Positions 42,308-52,212 of a stretch of DNA of 64,000 nt are shown one piece after another (within the stretch, counting starts at the first letter, position 1; each line of letters opens with the position of its first letter). The DNA is from Haloarcula salina (lineage in GTDB: Archaea; Halobacteriota; Halobacteria; Halobacteriales; Haloarculaceae). The notes beneath the pieces were generated by a model that was not told the origin of the DNA, did not search any database, and saw nothing but the letters and a program-made list of their open reading frames with translations. The position numbers and the translations under genes were made by a program. The DNA lies in assembly GCF_010119195.1 (NCBI RefSeq), contig NZ_WRXL01000002.1, positions 248,001-312,000 of the forward strand, in the 5' to 3' direction.

Positions 42308-44560
42308 CTACTCCTGCTGTGCGTCGACGACGGCGACGCCGGCGAGGTTCACGATGTCCTTGACCTCGTCGCCGCGCTGGAGGACGTGGACGGGTTTGTC
42401 CATGCCGACGAGCATCGGGCCGATGGCCTCCGCGCCGCCGAGGCGCTGGAGCAGTTTGTAGCCGATGTTACCGGCTTCGAGGTTCGGGAACACGAGGACG
42501 TTCGCGGCGTCGTCGAGTTCGGAGAACTCGTAGGTCTCGTTGAGGATGTCCTCGACGACGGCGGTGTCGGCCTGCATCTCGCCGTCGACGGGGAAGTCGA
42601 CGCGGCCGTCGTTCTGCAGGCGCTCGACGGCGCGGCGGATCTTGTAGGTCCCCTCGTTGTCGACGCTGCCGAAGTTCGAGTACGACAGCATCGCGGCGCG
42701 CGGCTCGACGTTGAAGCTCCGGGCTAGTTCGCCGGTGTGGCGCGTGACCTCGGCGAGCACGTCGGTGTCGGGGTCCTGATTGACCGTGGTGTCCGCACAG
42801 AAGATGACGCGGTTCTTGAACGTCAGCATGTAGACGCCGGCGGCGTAGTCGGCGTCGTCGGCCGTCCCGATGACCTGCAGCGGCGGACGTAGCGCCGAGG
42901 GGTAGTGGTGGGTCAGGCCGGTCAGCATCGCGTCGGCGTCGCCCATCTCGACCATGACGCTGCCGAGGTAGTTCCCGTCGCGGATCAGTTCGTCGGCCTC
43001 GCGGCGCGTGACCCCCTTCCGCTGGCGGAGTTCGTACAGCCGATCGGCGTAGTCGCCCACGTCGGCCGTTTCGGGGTCGACGACGACGGGGTCGAACTCC
43101 AGGCCGAACTTCCGGCGGGTGGACTCGATGCGGTCGGCGTCGCCGATGAGGATGGGCTCGGCGATGCCCTGCTCGACGAGCTGGTAGGCCGCGCGGATCA
43201 TCTTCTCGTCGTGGCCCTCGGCGAGGACGACCCGCTTCGGGTCGCTCTTGGCCTTGTTGAGGACGACCCGCATCATCTCGCGGGACTTGCCCAGGCGGGC
43301 TTCGAGCTTCTCGACGTAGCCAGTCGTGTCGATCTCCTTTCGCGCCGCACCGCTCTCGATGGCCGCTCGCGCGACGGCGGGCGTCACCTCGAACAGGACG
43401 CGCGGGTCGAGCGGTTTCGGGATGATGTAGTCCGGGCCGAACTGGAGCGGTTGGTCGCCGTAGGCCTTCACGACCTCGTCGGGCACGTCCTGCTTGGCGA
43501 GGTCCGCGAGGGCGCGGGCCGCGGCGACCTTCATGTCCTCGTTGATCTCGGTCGCGCGAACGTCGAGCGCACCGCGGAAGATGAACGGGAAACCGAGCAC
43601 GTTGTTGACCTGGTTCGGGTAGTCGGAGCGCCCGGTCGCCATGATGACCGTGTCGTCCCGGGCGGCCTTGGCGTCCTCGTAGGCGATCTCGGGGTCGGGG
43701 TTGGCCATCGCGAAGATGATCGGGTCGCTCGCCATGGATCGCACCATCTCCTGGTCGACGATGCCGCCGACCGAGAGGCCGACGAACACGTCGGCACCTC
43801 GCATCGCGTCGCTGAGGTCGCCCCCCGGAATGTCGCGGGCGAACTCCTGTTTGAACTGATTGAGGTCCTCGTGGGCGGCCCGCTCCTCGGTGATGATCCC
43901 CGAGGAGTCACACATCGTGATGTTCTCCTTCTCGACGCCGAGCGAGACGTAGAACTTCGCCGAGGCGATGGCCGAGGCCCCGGCGCCGGAGAAGACGACC
44001 TCTAGCTCGTCGAGTTCCTTGTCGGCGATCTCGGCGGCGTTGACCAGCGCCGCGCCGGAGATGATAGCGGTCCCGTGCTGGTCGTCGTGGAACACCGGGA
44101 TGTCGAGGTCCTCGCTCAGGCGGCGTTCGACCTCGAAGCACTCGGGCGCGGCGATGTCTTCGAGGTTGATGCCGCCGAAGGTCGGCTCCATCGCGCTGAT
44201 CGTCTGGATCATCGACTCGGCGTCGTCCGTGTCGAGTTCGATGTCGAAGACGTCGATGTCGGCGAAGCGCTTGAACAGCACGCCCTTCCCCTCCATGACC
44301 GGCTTCCCGGCCTCGGGGCCGATGTCGCCGAGGCCGAGCACTGCCGACCCGTCGGAGACGACGCCGACGAGGTTCCCCTTCGCCGTGTACTCGAAGGCCC
44401 GCTCGGCGTCCTCGGCGATCTCTTCGCACGGCGCGGCAACGCCCGGCGAGTACGCGAGCGAGAGGTCGCGCTGCGTGTTCGTCGGCTTCGTCGTCGCTAT
44501 CTCGATCTTTCCTGGCGGCTCCCGCCGATGATACTCGAGGGCGTCCTCGTCAAGTCCCAT
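42308..44560 (-). CDS. maeB: NADP-type malic enzyme with C-terminal phosphotransacetylase-like domain
   Basis: 750 residues, the standard MaeB length. Residues ~1-420 are malic enzyme ([78 protein letters not shown]), oxidising malate to pyruvate and CO2 with NAD(P); residues ~430-750 resemble phosphate acetyltransferase ([56 protein letters not shown]), usually regulatory in MaeB. A T-rich TATA-like block at about 44580-44588 (minus strand) makes ATG 44560 probably leaderless. It links the TCA cycle to gluconeogenesis. Confidence 0.94.
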   Translation of the reverse strand: MGLDEDALEYHRREPPGKIEIATTKPTNTQRDLSLAYSPGVAAPCEEIAEDAERAFEYTAKGNLVGVVSDGSAVLGLGDIGPEAGKPVMEGKGVLFKRFADIDVFDIELDTDDAESMIQTISAMEPTFGGINLEDIAAPECFEVERRLSEDLDIPVFHDDQHGTAIISGAALVNAAEIADKELDELEVVFSGAGASAIASAKFYVSLGVEKENITMCDSSGIITEERAAHEDLNQFKQEFARDIPGGDLSDAMRGADVFVGLSVGGIVDQEMVRSMASDPIIFAMANPDPEIAYEDAKAARDDTVIMATGRSDYPNQVNNVLGFPFIFRGALDVRATEINEDMKVAAARALADLAKQDVPDEVVKAYGDQPLQFGPDYIIPKPLDPRVLFEVTPAVARAAIESGAARKEIDTTGYVEKLEARLGKSREMMRVVLNKAKSDPKRVVLAEGHDEKMIRAAYQLVEQGIAEPILIGDADRIESTRRKFGLEFDPVVVDPETADVGDYADRLYELRQRKGVTRREADELIRDGNYLGSVMVEMGDADAMLTGLTHHYPSALRPPLQVIGTADDADYAAGVYMLTFKNRVIFCADTTVNQDPDTDVLAEVTRHTGELARSFNVEPRAAMLSYSNFGSVDNEGTYKIRRAVERLQNDGRVDFPVDGEMQADTAVVEDILNETYEFSELDDAANVLVFPNLEAGNIGYKLLQRLGGAEAIGPMLVGMDKPVHVLQRGDEVKDIVNLAGVAVVDAQQE

Positions 44561-44665
44561 ATCGCGGGGTCGAACGCATCCCTAAAAAAGACAACTTTAC
44601 CGTCAATAAACGAGCGTTACACCGACAGTCGTCGAATCGATGGCGCGCGTCGACCGCCTCGCCGC

Positions 44666-46600
44666 TCACGAGCCGTCGCTGGTCAGGTCGTCGACGCGGT
44701 CAGTGAGTTCGTCGACGGCGTCCTGCTGGCGTTCGGTCGCCGCCACGATCTGGTTCGTCGCCGCCTCGGCGTCCTCGGCGTGTTCCTGGACGTCCTCGAC
44801 CATCGCGGTGATGTCTTCGATGTCGCCGGCCTGGTCGTCGTTCGCGTTCGCGACCTCCTGAATCCCGTTCGTGGCCTCCTCGACCGCCTCGGAGATCTCA
44901 CCGAGCGCGTCGAGCACCTGGGTGATCTCGGCCTCGGCGCGCTCGATCTGCTCGTGGGTGGAGTCGACGATCTCGGTGGTCTCGGTCGCCTGGTCCTGAA
45001 TCGTGTTGATGCTCGCGGAGATCTCGGAGGCGTACTCTCCGGTCTCGTTCGCCAGCGTCTTGACCTCGTCTGCGACCACGGCGAACCCGCTCCCGCTCTC
45101 GCCGGCGCGAGCGGCCTCGATGTTGGCGTTGAGCGCGAGCATGTTCGTCTGCTCGGCCACGTCGGCGATGATCTCGACGATCTCGCTCACTTCGTCCATC
45201 TGCTCGTCCAGGCCCTCGACCGTCTCGACGAGGTCCTGGCTCGTCTCCGTGAGGCCGTCGGTGACGTCCTTGACCGCCTCGCCCGCGTCCGACCCCTCTT
45301 CGGCGGCGCTTTTGGCTCGCTTGGCCGCCGACGCGACCTCGCTCGACGTGGCGGCGACCTCCTCCATCCCGGCTCCGATGTTCTGGATGTTCTCGGCCGC
45401 TCTGGTCAGCGACTGGGACTGCTGGCTCACCCGCTCTTCGACGGTCTCCGCGGACGACGCCGTCTGTCCGATGGTCGCGGCCAGTTCCTGTGCCTGTTCG
45501 TCGACCTTGTGGGTCAACTGCTGGACCTGCTCGGCCATGTCGTTGAGCGACGTGACGACCTCGTAGAGCTGGTCGTCGACGTACTCTTCGTTCTCGTCGC
45601 GGTCGAAGGACGCCCGGGCGTCGAGTCGGCCGTTCTGGAGCGCCGACATCGTCGACTTGACCTCCTCGACCAGTTCCGTCACCGCCTCGTGACGCCTGGC
45701 TTCGTCGGTCCGGTCCTGAACCATTTCGACGACGGCGACGAGCTCGTCCCCGTCGTATATCGGCGCCGCGCTGAACGAGATGTGGCGCTCGCTGCCGTAC
45801 TGGTCGGCCATCACGCTCGTGTCGCGGTAGAGCGTGAAGTCCGCGTCCTCGACCCTCGGCACGTCGTACTCCTCGTGGGTCCGTTCCGGCGCGTCGAGGA
45901 CCTTATCGGCGAGCGTCTTGCCTCGGCGCCCGTCGGGATAAAACGCCATGCTCGACATCTCCATCTCCTGTGCCTCCGCTTCGGAGACGCCGGTGAGCTC
46001 TTCGATCGAGCTGTTCCACGTGAGGATGTCCCCGTCTGTGCCGAGGACGAACAGCGGCGTGCCGATGTGGTCGAGTACGCTGTGGAAGTCCAGGCCCGCC
46101 ACCGGATCGGCGGCTGCTGTCGGCGACGCCGCAGAGTCGTCGGCGGCCGCGTAGGCGTCGACGCCCGTTCGCGTCACGAACTGGGCCGTTTCGAGCCCGT
46201 CCCGGAGTTCGTTCTCGACCGCGTCCAGGGTGGCGTGCGCGTCGGAATCGAGTTCTTGCCGGAGGTGTCCGAACGCGGCCTCGACGAGCGACTCGACGAC
46301 GAAGCCCTGAGACGCGACGAACTCGTCGGGGCCGATGCCGTCTCGCTCGTACTCGGCGATCAGGTCGCGAATGGTCGCCGGGTCCAGCGCGAACTGGCGC
46401 TCTACGTGTTGTCGCCCGACCTCGGCGGCGTCGTCGCCGTCGAAGACATCGGCGAGCCGAGGCGACTCGGCGTCGATTGCGTCGTCCAGAAAGCGCGTCT
46501 GTCCGTCTGCGACGCCCACTCCCCCGTCGGACCGCGGCCGTGCTGAGGACCCTGTTCGCGGGTCCCGTTCACGGATCCGTTCGGTGATGTCTTCGAACAT
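44666..46600 (-). CDS. Soluble methyl-accepting transducer (Htr type) with N-terminal helical domain and PAS domain
   Basis: 644 residues with no membrane segment. Order: helical domain of unknown type (~35-150), PAS sensor (~170-300: VLDHIGTPLFVLGTDGDILT, WNSSIEELTG), a HAMP-like/linker helix, and an MCP signalling hairpin whose tip reads EQTNMLALNANIEAARAG with the neighbouring SGFAVVADEVKTLA. It should form receptor arrays with CheA/CheW (not in this window) and sense an internal cue. The ATG at 46600 is preferred: a TATA-like CTTTTATG on the minus strand at ~46633-46640 lies ~35 nt upstream; ATG 46636 is an alternative. The N-terminal domain may be a protoglobin-like fold, but I cannot confirm haem residues. 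Confidence 0.88.
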   Translation of the reverse strand: MFEDITERIRERDPRTGSSARPRSDGGVGVADGQTRFLDDAIDAESPRLADVFDGDDAAEVGRQHVERQFALDPATIRDLIAEYERDGIGPDEFVASQGFVVESLVEAAFGHLRQELDSDAHATLDAVENELRDGLETAQFVTRTGVDAYAAADDSAASPTAAADPVAGLDFHSVLDHIGTPLFVLGTDGDILTWNSSIEELTGVSEAEAQEMEMSSMAFYPDGRRGKTLADKVLDAPERTHEEYDVPRVEDADFTLYRDTSVMADQYGSERHISFSAAPIYDGDELVAVVEMVQDRTDEARRHEAVTELVEEVKSTMSALQNGRLDARASFDRDENEEYVDDQLYEVVTSLNDMAEQVQQLTHKVDEQAQELAATIGQTASSAETVEERVSQQSQSLTRAAENIQNIGAGMEEVAATSSEVASAAKRAKSAAEEGSDAGEAVKDVTDGLTETSQDLVETVEGLDEQMDEVSEIVEIIADVAEQTNMLALNANIEAARAGESGSGFAVVADEVKTLANETGEYASEISASINTIQDQATETTEIVDSTHEQIERAEAEITQVLDALGEISEAVEEATNGIQEVANANDDQAGDIEDITAMVEDVQEHAEDAEAATNQIVAATERQQDAVDELTDRVDDLTSDGS

Positions 46601-46725
46601 GATCTGACTGATTTCTGGTCTTTTCTTCACCCGCATAAAAGTGAGCCCAATAATATCATGGACGATAATCACGTACTGTCGCGCGCGAAAAGAGAGCATA
46701 AGTACGTGCGACCGAAGTTCTAGGT

Positions 46726-47214
46726 ATGACCACCCGTTTCCGCCGACTGGTGGCGACGACGACCGTCCTGACGTTCGCGCTCATCCTGCTCGGCGTGTAC
46801 ACCGGTGCCGTCGGTGCGGGACTGACCTGTGCGGCGCGCTGGCCGTTCTGCGACGGCTGGATGGGACTGTTCCCGGCAAACTGGGCGAGCTTCGTCGAGT
46901 GGTTCCATCGCCTCGTCGCGATGATCACCGGCTTCGCCATCCTCGGGTCGACGATCGCCGCCTGGCGCGGCGGGTACAGCCGGCGGATCAGGCTCGCGAC
47001 GGCCGTCGCGACGGTCGTCCTCCCGGTCCAGGTCCTGCTGGGCGCGAACACCATCTTCAACTTCGGCGTGCTCGCCCAGGTGCTGCACCACGGCGCCGCA
47101 CAGCTCATCTTCGGGGCGATGGTCGCGGCCACCGCGTGGGCCTACAGCGACACGGGCGAAGCAGAGGCCGCGCGGACCGCCGACAGCGCCCGGGCGGCCA
47201 GCGCGGACGACTGA
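46726..47214 (+). CDS. ctaA: COX15/CtaA-family haem A synthase, half-size
   Basis: 162 residues with four membrane helices, half the size of bacterial CtaA, as in some archaea where the protein is thought to dimerise. The extracellular cysteine pair is present (C34 and C40 in LTCAARWPFCDGW), and the conserved histidines occur in EWFHRLVAMITG and VLHHGAAQLIFG. It oxidises haem O to haem A for terminal oxidases. TATA-like CATAAGTA (46697-46704) is ~26 nt upstream of ATG 46726, divergent from the transducer gene. Confidence 0.85.
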   Translation: MTTRFRRLVATTTVLTFALILLGVYTGAVGAGLTCAARWPFCDGWMGLFPANWASFVEWFHRLVAMITGFAILGSTIAAWRGGYSRRIRLATAVATVVLPVQVLLGANTIFNFGVLAQVLHHGAAQLIFGAMVAATAWAYSDTGEAEAARTADSARAASADD

Positions 47215-47340
47215 GTCCGACTGCCGTGCGGTCGCGGTCAGTTCGAGTCACACCGCGTTCGGCGGAAAACTGGACGGAACAACCACGCAGATTGTAAATC
47301 CTTCGTAAGACTCATATCTGTCGGGAAGTTCGCAATGCGT

Positions 47341-48135
47341 ATGTCCGAGAATCGAACGTCTCGACGCGAGTACCTCACAGTCGTCGGTAGCACCGCAGTC
47401 ACGCTCTCGGTCGCCGGCTGTATGGGCGGCGGTGGCGGTGGCAGCGACGAGAACGAAGTCGTCGCCGGGACTGCACCGGGATTCCCGCCCTTCGAGATGA
47501 AGCAGGACGGCGAACTCGTCGGCTTCGACATCGACCTACTCGAAGCGGTCATCGACGAGACGGAGTACACCCTGGCGAGCTGGAAGGAGTTCGAGTTCAA
47601 GTCGCTGATCCCGGCGCTGACGAACGACAACATCGACGTGGTCGCCGCGGGGATGACCATCAACGACGAGCGCGATCAGACGATCGACTTCACCGACCCG
47701 TACTACAGTTCGAATCAGGCCATCGTCGTCCGTGCCGAGGGCGACTTCTCGCCGGGCTCGCTGTCCGACCTCTCGGGGCACGCGATCGGGGCACAGAAGG
47801 GGACAACCGGCGAGAGCGTCGTTCAGGAGCAACTCATCGACGGCGGCTCCCTCGACGAGAGCAACTACAACTCCTACGGGAACTACGTGCTGGCGGTCGA
47901 GGACCTCCAGAACGGCAACATCGACGCCGTCGTCATCGACCAGCCGGTCGCCGAGACGTTCGCCGCACAGCGGCCCGTCACAATCGCGTTCACCTACGAG
48001 ACCGGCGAGAACTTCGGGTTCGGCGTCCGGGAAGAAGACGACGAGTTCACGCAGGCGCTGAACAGCGGCCTGGCCGCGGTCCAGGACGGAAGCACCTACC
48101 AGGACCTGACCAACAAGTGGTTCGGCCAGCAGTGA
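47341..48135 (+). CDS. Polar amino-acid ABC transporter substrate-binding lipoprotein
   Basis: 264 residues. Tat-type lipoprotein signal: TSRREYL (residues 6-12), hydrophobic stretch, lipobox SVAGC with C27, then a Gly-rich linker. The mature part is a family-3 solute-binding protein (FPPFEMKQDGELVGFDIDLL, DNIDVVAAGMTINDERDQTI, GAQKGTTGESV), typical for glutamine, glutamate or basic amino acids. Start ATG 47341 rather than 47335 because a TATA-like CATATC at 47313-47318 lies ~26 nt upstream. First gene of a four-gene transport operon. Confidence 0.92.
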   Translation: MSENRTSRREYLTVVGSTAVTLSVAGCMGGGGGGSDENEVVAGTAPGFPPFEMKQDGELVGFDIDLLEAVIDETEYTLASWKEFEFKSLIPALTNDNIDVVAAGMTINDERDQTIDFTDPYYSSNQAIVVRAEGDFSPGSLSDLSGHAIGAQKGTTGESVVQEQLIDGGSLDESNYNSYGNYVLAVEDLQNGNIDAVVIDQPVAETFAAQRPVTIAFTYETGENFGFGVREEDDEFTQALNSGLAAVQDGSTYQDLTNKWFGQQ

Positions 48136-48138
48136 CCG

Positions 48139-48819
48139 ATGCACGCGTTTCCGTTGCAGAGTGACTGGGCGTTCGTCCTCGGCAGCCTCGACCTGCTGTT
48201 CGAGGGGCTGGTCGTCACGGTCGCACTGACCGCGGCCAGCATCGCCCTCGGGTTCCTGCTCGGGTTTCCGGCCGGGGCGGTGGAGGTGTACGGCCGCGGC
48301 CCGCTCGCAAGCATCGTCGAGACGGCCGGCGTCGTTCTTCGCGGGACGCCGCTGCTGGTCATCATCATCATCCTGTTCTTCGTCGTCTCCGTCTCGAGCA
48401 GCGCGTTCGTCACCGCGGCCGTCGCGCTCGGCCTCCGGAGCGGGGCCTACCAGTCACAGATCTTCCGCGGCGCGCTCCAGAGCGTCGACGAGGGCCAACT
48501 GGAGGCCGCGCGTTCCGTCGGGATGGGGCGTCTGCAGGCCATCCGTCACGTCGTCGTCCCGCAGGCGCTCCGGCGGAGCGTCCCCGGGTTTCAAAACGAG
48601 TTCACCATCGTCCTGAAAGACACCAGTATCGCCATCGTCATCGGTCTCGGCGAACTACTGACCGTCGGACAGAACCTCTATCAGGGCGGGCAGTCGACCG
48701 CGGCACTGGAGATCTTCCTCACCGTGAGCCTCATCTACTTCGTCCTCACGTTCACCACGAACCGTACGCTCGACTACGTCGACGATCACTTCACAATCCC
48801 CGGAGGTGAGCAGGCGTGA
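48139..48819 (+). CDS. Amino-acid ABC transporter permease (first)
   Basis: 226 residues, HisM/GlnP type with about five membrane segments. The conserved FRGTPLL-like motif (VLRGTPLLVIIIILFFVVSV) and the EAA loop (LEAARSVGMGRLQAIRHVVV) are seen. Starts 3 nt after the binding protein; its stop overlaps the ATPase start by 4 nt. Confidence 0.92.
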   Translation: MHAFPLQSDWAFVLGSLDLLFEGLVVTVALTAASIALGFLLGFPAGAVEVYGRGPLASIVETAGVVLRGTPLLVIIIILFFVVSVSSSAFVTAAVALGLRSGAYQSQIFRGALQSVDEGQLEAARSVGMGRLQAIRHVVVPQALRRSVPGFQNEFTIVLKDTSIAIVIGLGELLTVGQNLYQGGQSTAALEIFLTVSLIYFVLTFTTNRTLDYVDDHFTIPGGEQA

Positions 48820-49568
48820 GCGACCCGCTGTTGCGCCTCGACGACGTCTACAAGTCCTACGGCGACGAGCGGGTCCTCTCCGGCGTCAGCTTCGAGATGG
48901 AGACCGGCGACGTGGACGTGGTCATCGGCCCGAGCGGGTCCGGGAAATCGACGATGCTGCGTTGCGTGAACCGACTGACAGAGATCGACAGCGGGGCCAT
49001 CTACCTCGACGGCGACTGCGTCACCGACGCCGACACCGACGTGAACGAACTGCGAAAGCAGGTCGGGATGGTGTTCCAGGACTTCAATCTGTTCGCGCAC
49101 CTGACCGCGCTGGGCAACGTCACGCTCGGCCTCCGGAAGGTCCGCGGCATGGAGAAATCTGCCGCTCGCGAGAAGGGGTACGAACACCTCGAACAGGTGG
49201 GCCTGCTCGACCAGGCGGACTCCTACCCGGCGGAACTCTCGGGCGGGCAGAAACAGCGCGTCGGCATCGCTCGGGCGCTCGCGATGGACCCGAAGCTCCT
49301 GCTGTTCGACGAGCCGACCAGCGCGCTCGATCCGGAACTCGTCGGCGAGGTCGTCGACGTGATGCGCGACCTCGCGGCCGAGGGGATCACGATGCTCGTC
49401 GTCAGCCACGAGATGGGCTTCGCCCGCTCAGCCGCGTCGGACATCGTCTTCCTCGACGGCGGCGAAATCGTCGAGCACGGCCCGCCCGAACAGCTGTTCG
49501 AGAACCCGCGGGCCGACCGGACCCGGGAGTTCCTCGGTCGCTTGCGGACCGAACACGAGGAGGGCTGA
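48816..49568 (+). CDS. Amino-acid ABC transporter ATP-binding protein (GlnQ type)
   Basis: 250 residues, GTG start overlapping the preceding stop by 4 nt and preceded by a GGAGGTGAG ribosome site. Walker A GPSGSGKST, Q-loop VFQDFNLFAHLTAL, signature LSGGQKQRVGIARALA, Walker B LLLFDEPTSALDPEL and switch VVSHEMGF are intact. Powers the two flanking permeases. Confidence 0.94.
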   Translation: MSDPLLRLDDVYKSYGDERVLSGVSFEMETGDVDVVIGPSGSGKSTMLRCVNRLTEIDSGAIYLDGDCVTDADTDVNELRKQVGMVFQDFNLFAHLTALGNVTLGLRKVRGMEKSAAREKGYEHLEQVGLLDQADSYPAELSGGQKQRVGIARALAMDPKLLLFDEPTSALDPELVGEVVDVMRDLAAEGITMLVVSHEMGFARSAASDIVFLDGGEIVEHGPPEQLFENPRADRTREFLGRLRTEHEEG

Positions 49569-49571
49569 CGG

Positions 49572-50564
49572 ATGGGGGCCGAGACACAGGAGTCCGCGTC
49601 CGCGGCCGGCGGCCGGACGGTCCGCGCCCGGGCCGCCGACCTGACCGACCAGCCGCTCACGGCGCTCGCCGTCGCCGTCTTCTGGGCGTGGCTCGTCGTC
49701 CGGTGGACGAACGACTTCCTCCTCGACGGCTCGCTCGCCCCCCGCGGAACGTCGTTCTTCCCGACCGCGCCGATCGAGTTCGCCGCGTCCACGCTGTCCG
49801 GCGTCGCCGCGGACCTCGGCGTCTTCGGCCTCCCGTTCCGGTGGCTCGCGGGTCTCGTCGGGTTCGTCGCGGCCTCGGTTCCCTACCTGCCGGAACTGGC
49901 GACCGGCGTGTGGGTGACCGTCCTGCTGACGGTCTCGGGCATCGCCTTCGGGTTCGTCATCGCCGTCCCGCTCAGCATCGCCCGGGTGTACGGCGGGACG
50001 ATCACCCGATCTGTCGCACTGGCCTACACGGAGCTGTTCCGGGGCACGCCGCTGCTGGCACAGCTGTTCGTGCTGTACTTCGCGACGCCGCTCTCGATCT
50101 ACATCCGCGAACTGCCCGCCGTCGGGACCGGCTTCGTGCCCGCCCAGGCGTTCTGGGTCGCGGTCGTCGCGTTCACGCTCAACAGCGCGGCCTACCAGTC
50201 AGAGTACATCAGGTCGGCGCTGAACTCCGTCCCCGAGGGACAGCTCACCGCCGCGCGCTCGATCGGCCTCTCGAAGGTCGAGGGGATCCGGCACGTCGTC
50301 CTGCCACAGGGGCTGCGCTACGCCATCCCCGGCTGGTCGAACGAGCTCGTCTACCTCATCAAGTACTCCTCGCTCGCGAGCTTCATCACCGTCCGAGAGC
50401 TGTTCGAGCAGGCCGACGCCATCGCCAGCGAGACCTACCGCTACACGGAGCTGTTCGTCCTCGCCGGCCTGCTGTACCTCGCGCTGGTCGTCTCCGCGTC
50501 GCTGCTGATGGACGCCGTCGAACGGTACGTCGCGATTCCCGGCCTCGGCACGTCCGGCCGGTGA
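49572..50564 (+). CDS. Amino-acid ABC transporter permease (second)
   Basis: 330 residues, again HisM/GlnP type (YTELFRGTPLLAQLFVLYF; AARSIGLSKVEGIRHVVLPQ) but about 100 residues longer than the first permease through an N-terminal extension with an extra hydrophobic segment before ~100. The permease-ATPase-permease order with two different permeases implies a heterodimeric channel. The stop TGA (50562-50564) directly touches the convergent rfcL stop. Confidence 0.9.
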   Translation: MGAETQESASAAGGRTVRARAADLTDQPLTALAVAVFWAWLVVRWTNDFLLDGSLAPRGTSFFPTAPIEFAASTLSGVAADLGVFGLPFRWLAGLVGFVAASVPYLPELATGVWVTVLLTVSGIAFGFVIAVPLSIARVYGGTITRSVALAYTELFRGTPLLAQLFVLYFATPLSIYIRELPAVGTGFVPAQAFWVAVVAFTLNSAAYQSEYIRSALNSVPEGQLTAARSIGLSKVEGIRHVVLPQGLRYAIPGWSNELVYLIKYSSLASFITVRELFEQADAIASETYRYTELFVLAGLLYLALVVSASLLMDAVERYVAIPGLGTSGR

Positions 50565-52088
50565 CTACATGAAGTCGGAGAGCCCGGACTGCTGGTCGTC
50601 GTCTTCGGCCGCCTCGCTCGCTCGCTCGTCGTCCCCGTCGCCGTCGGCGTCCGCCGTCTCCGCCGCGTCGTCCCCGTCGCCGCCGAGCGTCACCTGCTGT
50701 TCGGACGAGCCGCCGTCGCCGACTGACTCGTCCTCGTCGCCCTCCGTCGCGCCGTCAGCGTCACCGCCGGCGTCAGCACTTGCGCCTTCGAACGCGCCGC
50801 CGGAGTGCTCGACGGCCGCTTCCTCGCGGCGTTCCTCGGCGTCCTCGACGATGGACTGGACCTTGTTCGTGTCCTTGCCGGACCCGGTGACGAACGAGAC
50901 GTGCTCGGCGTCCAGGTCGTAGGTGGCCGCCATCGCCACCGTCAGGTCGCGGTTCCGGCAGTGGTGGGTCATCGTCGAGAGGAAGGGAAGGATCTCCCGG
51001 CGGGCCGTCCGCATCGAGACGCCGTCGATGGTCGCGATCTGTTGTGCGATGTAGTCGCGGGTGTTTCGCGTCCCCTTCGAGCGCCCGAGCTTCGACCAGT
51101 AGCTCGGCGGACCGTAGCGCGTCCAGCCGCCCTTTTTGCCGTCGCGGGCCGCGGCGACGCCGGCGGTCATGTTGTCGCCGGCGTAGCGCCAGAACGAGTA
51201 GTTCTGCGTCTCGCGGACCCGCCCGAGCCACTGGTCCGCGTCGGAGAGCGCGGCGTAGGCGCGGACCAGTTCGGCCCCCTCGTAGTCCTTGGGCATGTTG
51301 TCCTCGATCCAGTTGATGAGGTCGTCCGGCGTCTCGTCCACGTCGTAGCTCGCCTCCAGGGCCTCCCGCGCGCCGCCCTCTTTGAGAACCACGTCGAGAT
51401 ACTCGAAGATACCCTCGGTAGTGTCACGCTCGCCGGTCACCACGTCCTCGGCGGTGAGGCGCTCGGTCGTCTCGGCAATGGCCTGAAGGTCCTTCACCGC
51501 GCCCCGCAGGTCGCCGCTGTTCTGCTCGGCGATGGCCTCTAGGGCTTCGGCCTCGAACTCGATGCCCTCCTGTCGACAGAGGTCCCGGAGGACGGGAACG
51601 ATGGACCGCGGCGACACGTCCCGGAACTCGATGTCCCGGCAGTTGTTCCGCAGGCCGTTGGACATGTCGTAGTACTCGTTGGCGATGAGGATCATCGGCT
51701 GGCTGGCCTCTTTGACCAGCGCGGTGACGGCCCGCGCGCCGCCGCGGTCGGCGTTCCCGTGGATGTTGTCCGCCTCGTCCATGACGACGAGCCGTCGGCC
51801 GCCGCCACCGGCTGTGAGCGTTCCAGATTTGGCGGCCTCACCGGCCACCCGCTCGATCACGTCCTTCGTCCGGGAGTCGCTGGCGTTGAGTTCGATGGTC
51901 GGCCACCCCATGTCGTTGGCCAGCGCGTGCGCGGCGGAGGTCTTCCCGATCCCGGGCGAGCCGTGGAGGATGACCGCCTCGCGGTGGTCGTCCCACGTGT
52001 CCGCCCACTCCTTGAGCGCGTCGCGGGCCTTGTCGTTGCCCCGCACTTCCGACAGCGTCGTCGGGCGGTACTTCTCCGTCCAGTCCAT
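50565..52088 (-). CDS. rfcL: Replication factor C large subunit (clamp loader)
   Basis: 507 residues. AAA+ domain: MDWTEKYRPTTLSEVRGNDK, Walker A GSPGIGKTS (43-51), Walker B LVVMDEADN (~106), and the RFC lid and collar; then a long acidic, low-complexity linker (about 425-490) and a C-terminal PIP box QSGLSDFM (500-507) for binding PCNA. With the small subunits it loads the PCNA ring on primed DNA. ATG 52088 is fixed by the canonical MDWTEKYRP start; the open frame upstream is not used. Confidence 0.95.
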   Translation of the reverse strand: MDWTEKYRPTTLSEVRGNDKARDALKEWADTWDDHREAVILHGSPGIGKTSAAHALANDMGWPTIELNASDSRTKDVIERVAGEAAKSGTLTAGGGGRRLVVMDEADNIHGNADRGGARAVTALVKEASQPMILIANEYYDMSNGLRNNCRDIEFRDVSPRSIVPVLRDLCRQEGIEFEAEALEAIAEQNSGDLRGAVKDLQAIAETTERLTAEDVVTGERDTTEGIFEYLDVVLKEGGAREALEASYDVDETPDDLINWIEDNMPKDYEGAELVRAYAALSDADQWLGRVRETQNYSFWRYAGDNMTAGVAAARDGKKGGWTRYGPPSYWSKLGRSKGTRNTRDYIAQQIATIDGVSMRTARREILPFLSTMTHHCRNRDLTVAMAATYDLDAEHVSFVTGSGKDTNKVQSIVEDAEERREEAAVEHSGGAFEGASADAGGDADGATEGDEDESVGDGGSSEQQVTLGGDGDDAAETADADGDGDDERASEAAEDDDQQSGLSDFM

Positions 52089-52212
52089 TGGGACGTGGTT
52101 GGCGCGACCGGCGTTTAGGGATTGCGGAGCGTCACTCCTCGGTGATCGCTTTCGGATTGGGGACCGTCTCACAGCCAGAAGACATATCCCGAACACCGCT
52201 CGTTCCCCAGCT

